A stretch of DNA of 64,000 nucleotides from Beijerinckiaceae bacterium (GTDB lineage: Bacteria; Pseudomonadota; Alphaproteobacteria; Rhizobiales; Beijerinckiaceae), in NCBI GenBank assembly GCA_027532775.1, contig JAPZTO010000002.1, forward strand, positions 682,001 through 746,000, in the 5' to 3' direction. A program made the position numbers and the translations under genes. The notes under the pieces were generated by a model. It did no database searches. It was not told where the DNA came from and saw only the letters and a program-made list of their open reading frames with translations. How positions within the stretch are numbered: position 1 is the first letter of the stretch; each line of letters starts with the position of its first letter. Below are positions 63,399-64,000 of the stretch, piece after piece.

Positions 63399-64000
63399 TC
63401 AGGCAAACACCCACCCTGCCGAGTACATGCCCTGCAGGGTTGCGAGCGACGTGTTCTGGAAGGTGATCGTGTTGCCAAAATCCGAAAACACGACGTTGTT
63501 TCCCGATTGCGTCATCTTCGCGAGGACCTGCGAGGCATTGCTGTAGCCGTAGCCAACGAAACGCAGCGTATCGATGCTCTCGAAACCGAGAATAACATCC
63601 GAACCGCTTACCCCCCTGCTAAAGACGAACGTGTCCGAACCGCGGCCGCCGAACAGCGTGTCATTGTTGTAACCGCCGTCCAGCGTGTCCTTCCAAGCTG
63701 GCAGCGCGGTGCGCATGAAGCTGTCATAGCCAGGGGCCATCAGGTTCTTGTGCTCCTGCGATTCCGAGAAGCTCAGGAAAACGCTCGCCCGTGAGGTGCC
63801 CCCATCGAGGCTCGCCACCCAGGAGGCGAGACCGCCACTATCGGCCGCGCGGTTGAGCACGTTGCTGTAGAGGAGGTTCACGAAATCGGTGTTTGAGAGT
63901 GCGTTGATCGGGCCATAGGCATTGGTGAACTCGGCCGAATTCATGAAGCCGTTGACGAGATCGCCGATCTTCGCCCCGGCATACATCGCGTTGACCCAGC
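63399..64000 (-). CDS. DUF4214/RTX-type secreted protein, C-terminal part only
   Basis: The frame runs on past the right edge, so only the last ~200 residues are seen. They contain a DUF4214 unit (FMNSAEFTNAYGPINALSNT, YSNVLNRAADSGGLASWVAS) and one RTX-like calcium-binding nonapeptide region (DGGYNNDTLFGGRGSDTFVF). The C-terminal end SLATLQGMYSAGWVFA is hydrophobic, as in type I secretion substrates. It is most likely a large exported or surface protein with repeats lying to the right. The local G+C is lower than elsewhere. Confidence 0.8.
   Translation of the reverse strand, partial: WVNAMYAGAKIGDLVNGFMNSAEFTNAYGPINALSNTDFVNLLYSNVLNRAADSGGLASWVASLDGGTSRASVFLSFSESQEHKNLMAPGYDSFMRTALPAWKDTLDGGYNNDTLFGGRGSDTFVFSRGVSGSDVILGFESIDTLRFVGYGYSNASQVLAKMTQSGNNVVFSDFGNTITFQNTSLATLQGMYSAGWVFA

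Overview
The window is high-GC DNA of an alphaproteobacterial type. Gene density is very high, with many 1-4 base ATGA/TGATG overlaps. Several gene families are typical of soil or plant-associated Alphaproteobacteria: an IolC-DUF2090 fusion with an RpiR-type inositol regulator, SoxXYZA, many peptide-type ABC importers, a RuBisCO-like protein and DUF1537 acid-sugar kinases. The genus cannot be fixed from the sequence. I see no rRNA, tRNA, CRISPR array or insertion sequence, and no gene-free stretch exceeds 300 bases. The last ~1 kb is visibly poorer in G+C.

Layout. (1) 1-10967: inositol catabolism. iolD (cut by the left edge), iolC-DUF2090 and an RpiR regulator run leftwards. A short-chain dehydrogenase, inositol 2-dehydrogenase, an inositol-monophosphatase-family phosphatase and an AfuABC/FbpABC-type ABC importer run rightwards from a shared promoter that carries a GGAA-N6-TTCC operator. 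The phosphatase next to this importer class suggests uptake of a phosphorylated inositol. (2) 10937-20187: an oppABCDF-type importer, a penicillin-acylase-family Ntn hydrolase without a signal peptide, and an M20 peptidase, which together look like import and cleavage of a peptide or N-acyl compound. (3) 20359-25740: a degenerate nuclease-fold membrane protein, then a leftward operon of a two-subunit molybdenum hydroxylase (isoquinoline-oxidoreductase type) followed by soxX-soxY-soxZ-soxA, with no soxB or soxCD. SoxY has an altered C-terminal carrier arm. This is the most unusual assembly in the window.

(4) 25867-35784: a second peptide-type ABC importer with two FAD-dependent amine/amino-acid oxidases and an SDR in the same leftward operon, and a third FAD oxidase running divergently. 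(5) 35802-41061: SDR, tandem-PPC-domain protein and acyl-CoA synthetase, then an IclR regulator and a divergent SDR. (6) 41080-50575: an acid-sugar island. A DUF1537 kinase and a RuBisCO-like protein face a rightward operon of Bug-type binding protein, SDR, IclR regulator, HpcH/HpaI aldolase, second DUF1537 kinase, PdxA-type dehydrogenase and a four-Asp-box sialidase-like protein. A perfect 20-bp palindrome lies between the two arms.

(7) 50700-58292: more ordinary genes: malate synthase G, a DM13 protein, an ABC-F ATPase, a YgiQ-type radical SAM protein and a nitroreductase. (8) 58414-61443: an arsenic-type operon of ArsR, an ArsO-like flavoprotein with a nine-cysteine tail and an MFS transporter, with an operator that runs into the arsR start codon. 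(9) 61606-64000: a propeller-like protein with a His-His heptad tail, a small orphan protein and the C-terminal end of a DUF4214/RTX-type secreted protein cut by the right edge.

Taken together this is a catabolic accessory region: at least three importer-plus-enzyme modules, five SDRs, three FAD oxidases and four local regulators (RpiR, two IclR, ArsR).
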